This document shows, one piece after another, positions 62,372 through 64,000 of a stretch of DNA of 64,000 nt. The stretch is from assembly GCF_020532665.2 (NCBI RefSeq), contig NZ_JAIWPG020000005.1, positions 62,001 to 126,000 of the forward strand, given 5' to 3'. Under the pieces are notes generated by a model. That model did no database searches and was not told the origin of the DNA. It saw only the letters and a list, made by a program, of their open reading frames with translations. Position 1 is the stretch's first letter. Each line of letters begins with the position of its first letter. This DNA comes from Lelliottia sp. WAP21 (lineage in GTDB: Bacteria > Pseudomonadota > Gammaproteobacteria > Enterobacterales > Enterobacteriaceae). Position numbers and translations under genes: made by a program.

Positions 62372-63493
62372 ATGCGCTATGTTGATGAATATCGTGCGCC
62401 GGGAAAGGTCATGCAGCTGATAGCGCATCTCAGGACCCGCGCTGAACACCTGGATTACACCGCCGCCCGCCCCCTGCGAATCATGGAAGTTTGCGGCGGG
62501 CATACCCATGCAATCTTTAAATTCGGTCTCGATCAGCTTTTGCCCGAAAACATCGAATTTATTCACGGTCCTGGCTGCCCGGTCTGCGTCCTGCCCATGG
62601 GCCGTATCGACAACTGTATTGAAATTGCCGAACGTCCCGACGTGATATTCTGTACCTTTGGCGATGCGATGCGGGTGCCGGGAAAAAACGGATCCCTGCT
62701 ACAAGCCCGTACGCGAGGGGCGGACGTGCGCATCGTCTATTCCCCTGTCGATGCCCTGAAGCTCGCCGAGGCGCATCCCGGGCGCAAAATTGTCTTCTTC
62801 GGTCTGGGGTTTGAAACCACCATGCCCGCCACGGCAATGACCCTGAAGCAGGCTAAAACCCGGCAGATTGAAAACTTTTTCTTTTTTTGCCAGCACATTA
62901 CGTTGCTCCCAACCTTACGCAGCCTGCTGGATGAGCCAGACAACGGCATCGACGCCTTTCTGGCACCCGGCCACGTCAGTATGGTCATCGGTACAGAAGC
63001 CTACGGTTTCATTTCTGCCGACTACCATCGTCCATTAGTCGTTGCTGGTTTCGAACCTCTTGATCTACTGCAAGGCGTGACCATGCTGGTTGAGCAGAAA
63101 ATAGCAGCCCGGAGCGTAGTGGAAAACCAGTATCGCCGTGTCGTTCCGGATGCGGGTAACGCGCTTGCACAGCAGGCCATCGCCGAGGTCTTTACGGTTA
63201 AGGGCGCCAGCGAATGGCGGGGGCTGGGTCTGATCAACCATTCCGGCGTGCATCTGACCCCCGCGTACCAGCGTTTTGACGCCGAGGCGCATTTTCGCCC
63301 GGAGCCGCAACACGTTTGCGATGACCCACAGGCGCGGTGCGGTGAGGTCCTCACCGGAAAATGCAAACCGCATCAATGTCCGTTATTTGGCCGTACCTGC
63401 AACCCGCAAACCGCCTTTGGCGCGCTGATGGTCTCCTCAGAGGGCGCATGCGCCGCGTGGTATCAGTATCGCAATCAGGAGTGTGAAGCATGA
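62372..63493 (+). CDS. hypD: HypD, iron-sulfur scaffold for Fe(CN)2CO assembly
   Basis: The 373-residue protein has the conserved motifs MEVCGGHTHAIFKFG (with the iron-binding Cys), IHGPGCPVCVLPMGRID and the C-terminal [4Fe-4S] cysteines around CGEVLTGKCKPHQCPLFG. It works with HypC to assemble the iron centre before transfer to the hydrogenase. It overlaps hypE by 4 bp. Confidence 0.97.
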   Translation: MRYVDEYRAPGKVMQLIAHLRTRAEHLDYTAARPLRIMEVCGGHTHAIFKFGLDQLLPENIEFIHGPGCPVCVLPMGRIDNCIEIAERPDVIFCTFGDAMRVPGKNGSLLQARTRGADVRIVYSPVDALKLAEAHPGRKIVFFGLGFETTMPATAMTLKQAKTRQIENFFFFCQHITLLPTLRSLLDEPDNGIDAFLAPGHVSMVIGTEAYGFISADYHRPLVVAGFEPLDLLQGVTMLVEQKIAARSVVENQYRRVVPDAGNALAQQAIAEVFTVKGASEWRGLGLINHSGVHLTPAYQRFDAEAHFRPEPQHVCDDPQARCGEVLTGKCKPHQCPLFGRTCNPQTAFGALMVSSEGACAAWYQYRNQECEA

Positions 63494-64000
63494 ACATGAT
63501 TGAAATGGCGCATGGCAGCGGCGGCCGGGCGATGCAGCAGTTAATCAGTCGACTGTTTATGGATGCCTTCGCCAATCCATGGCTGGCAGAGCAGGAAGAT
63601 CAGGCACGTATCGATCTTGCCACGCTCACCGCCCAGGGTGACCGGCTGGCTTTTTCCACCGACAGCTACGTGATAGACCCGCTCTTTTTCCCGGGGGGAG
63701 ATATTGGCAAGCTGGCGGTATGCGGCACGGCCAATGACGTCGCCGTCAGCGGTGCCATCCCGCGCTTCCTCTCCTGTGGGTTTATCCTTGAAGAGGGGTT
63801 ACCGATGGAGACGCTGACTGCCGTGGTCAACAGCATGGCGCAGACCGCGCGTGATGCAGGAATAGCCATTGTCACCGGCGATACCAAGGTTGTGCAGCGC
63901 GGTGCAGCGGATAAGCTCTTTATCAATACTGCCGGTATGGGGGCGATCCCCGGTGATATCCACTGGGGCGCACAGCAGCTGGCGGTGGGTGATGTCTTGA
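63490..64000 (+). CDS. hypE: HypE, thiocarbamate dehydratase (cut by window edge)
   Basis: About 170 codons are visible before the right edge. The translation begins MNMIEMAHGSGGRAMQQLI and continues with FSTDSYVIDPLFFPGGDIG and GTANDVAVSGAIPRFLSCGF, the HypE/PurM-type ATP-binding motifs. HypE takes a carbamoyl group from HypF on its C-terminal cysteine, which lies outside the window, and dehydrates it to cyanide. An alternative ATG two codons later is possible. Its start overlaps the hypD TGA by 4 bp. Confidence 0.95.
   Translation, partial: MNMIEMAHGSGGRAMQQLISRLFMDAFANPWLAEQEDQARIDLATLTAQGDRLAFSTDSYVIDPLFFPGGDIGKLAVCGTANDVAVSGAIPRFLSCGFILEEGLPMETLTAVVNSMAQTARDAGIAIVTGDTKVVQRGAADKLFINTAGMGAIPGDIHWGAQQLAVGDVL

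Overview
The window is enterobacterial chromosome, most likely Enterobacter or a close relative such as Lelliottia. Gene order follows the E. coli segment from ygaV through nrdHIEF, proVWX, emrRAB, luxS, gshA, the argQZYV-serV tRNA cluster, csrA, alaS, recXA, srl/gut, norRVW, hydN-hypF, ascGFB, hyc and hyp. Protein sequences match the E. coli families closely, but several insertions and losses mark a different genus. The genus call is inference. No prophage, insertion sequence, CRISPR array or integron was seen. Layout by region: 1-1.9 kb holds a cut-off ankyrin-repeat gene, an AllS-like LysR regulator and yqaE. 1.96-5.4 kb holds ygaV-ygaP (sulfide sensing), a small DUF2158-type gene, stpA, alaE, ygaC and ygaM. 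5.5-9.3 kb is nrdHIEF, the Mn/Fe class Ib ribonucleotide reductase. 9.6-12.9 kb is proVWX, the osmoprotectant importer. 13.3-18.2 kb holds an intact ygaY-type MFS gene and emrR-emrA-emrB; ygaZH, which lies here in E. coli, is missing. 18.3-20.7 kb holds a long-form LeuA-like gene broken by an in-frame amber codon, facing an AraC-type regulator. 20.9-24.2 kb holds luxS, the sRNA MicA, gshA, yqaA and yqaB. 24.3-25.5 kb is a tRNA operon of one tRNA-Ser and four identical tRNA-Arg. 25.8-31.2 kb holds csrA, alaS, recX, recA and pncC. 31.3-33.8 kb is a zinc/manganese-type ABC importer operon that E. coli K-12 lacks here; it begins with an unannotated 35-residue membrane peptide and a Zur-like palindrome. 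34-40.2 kb holds mltB and the sorbitol operon srlAEBD-gutM-srlR-gutQ. 40.2-44.5 kb is the nitric oxide detoxification locus norR/norVW with three NorR sites and a sigma-54-like promoter. 44.6-48.4 kb is hydN-hypF plus a coupled nickel transporter. 48.5-52.6 kb is ascG/ascFB for beta-glucosides. 52.8-60.7 kb is hycABCDEFGHI, the formate hydrogenlyase (hydrogenase 3). 60.9-64 kb is hypABCDE, with hypE cut by the right edge. The genes work together in recognisable modules. The last 20 kb is largely one anaerobic programme: the hyc operon builds the membrane hydrogenase, hypA-F make and insert its NiFe(CN)2CO centre, hycI trims the large subunit, and the transporter after hypF would supply nickel. 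Three sigma-54-type promoters with nearby symmetric FhlA-like sites (hydN, hycA, hypA) tie these units together. Features that stand out from plain synteny are the amber-interrupted leuA paralogue, the small peptide leading the metal importer, the 42-bp palindrome abutting the ygaV start codon, the tRNA-Arg units each followed at 132-133 nt by a second copy of the tRNA 3' end, and a family of C/T-rich inverted repeats in five intergenic spaces, one inside the hyc operon.
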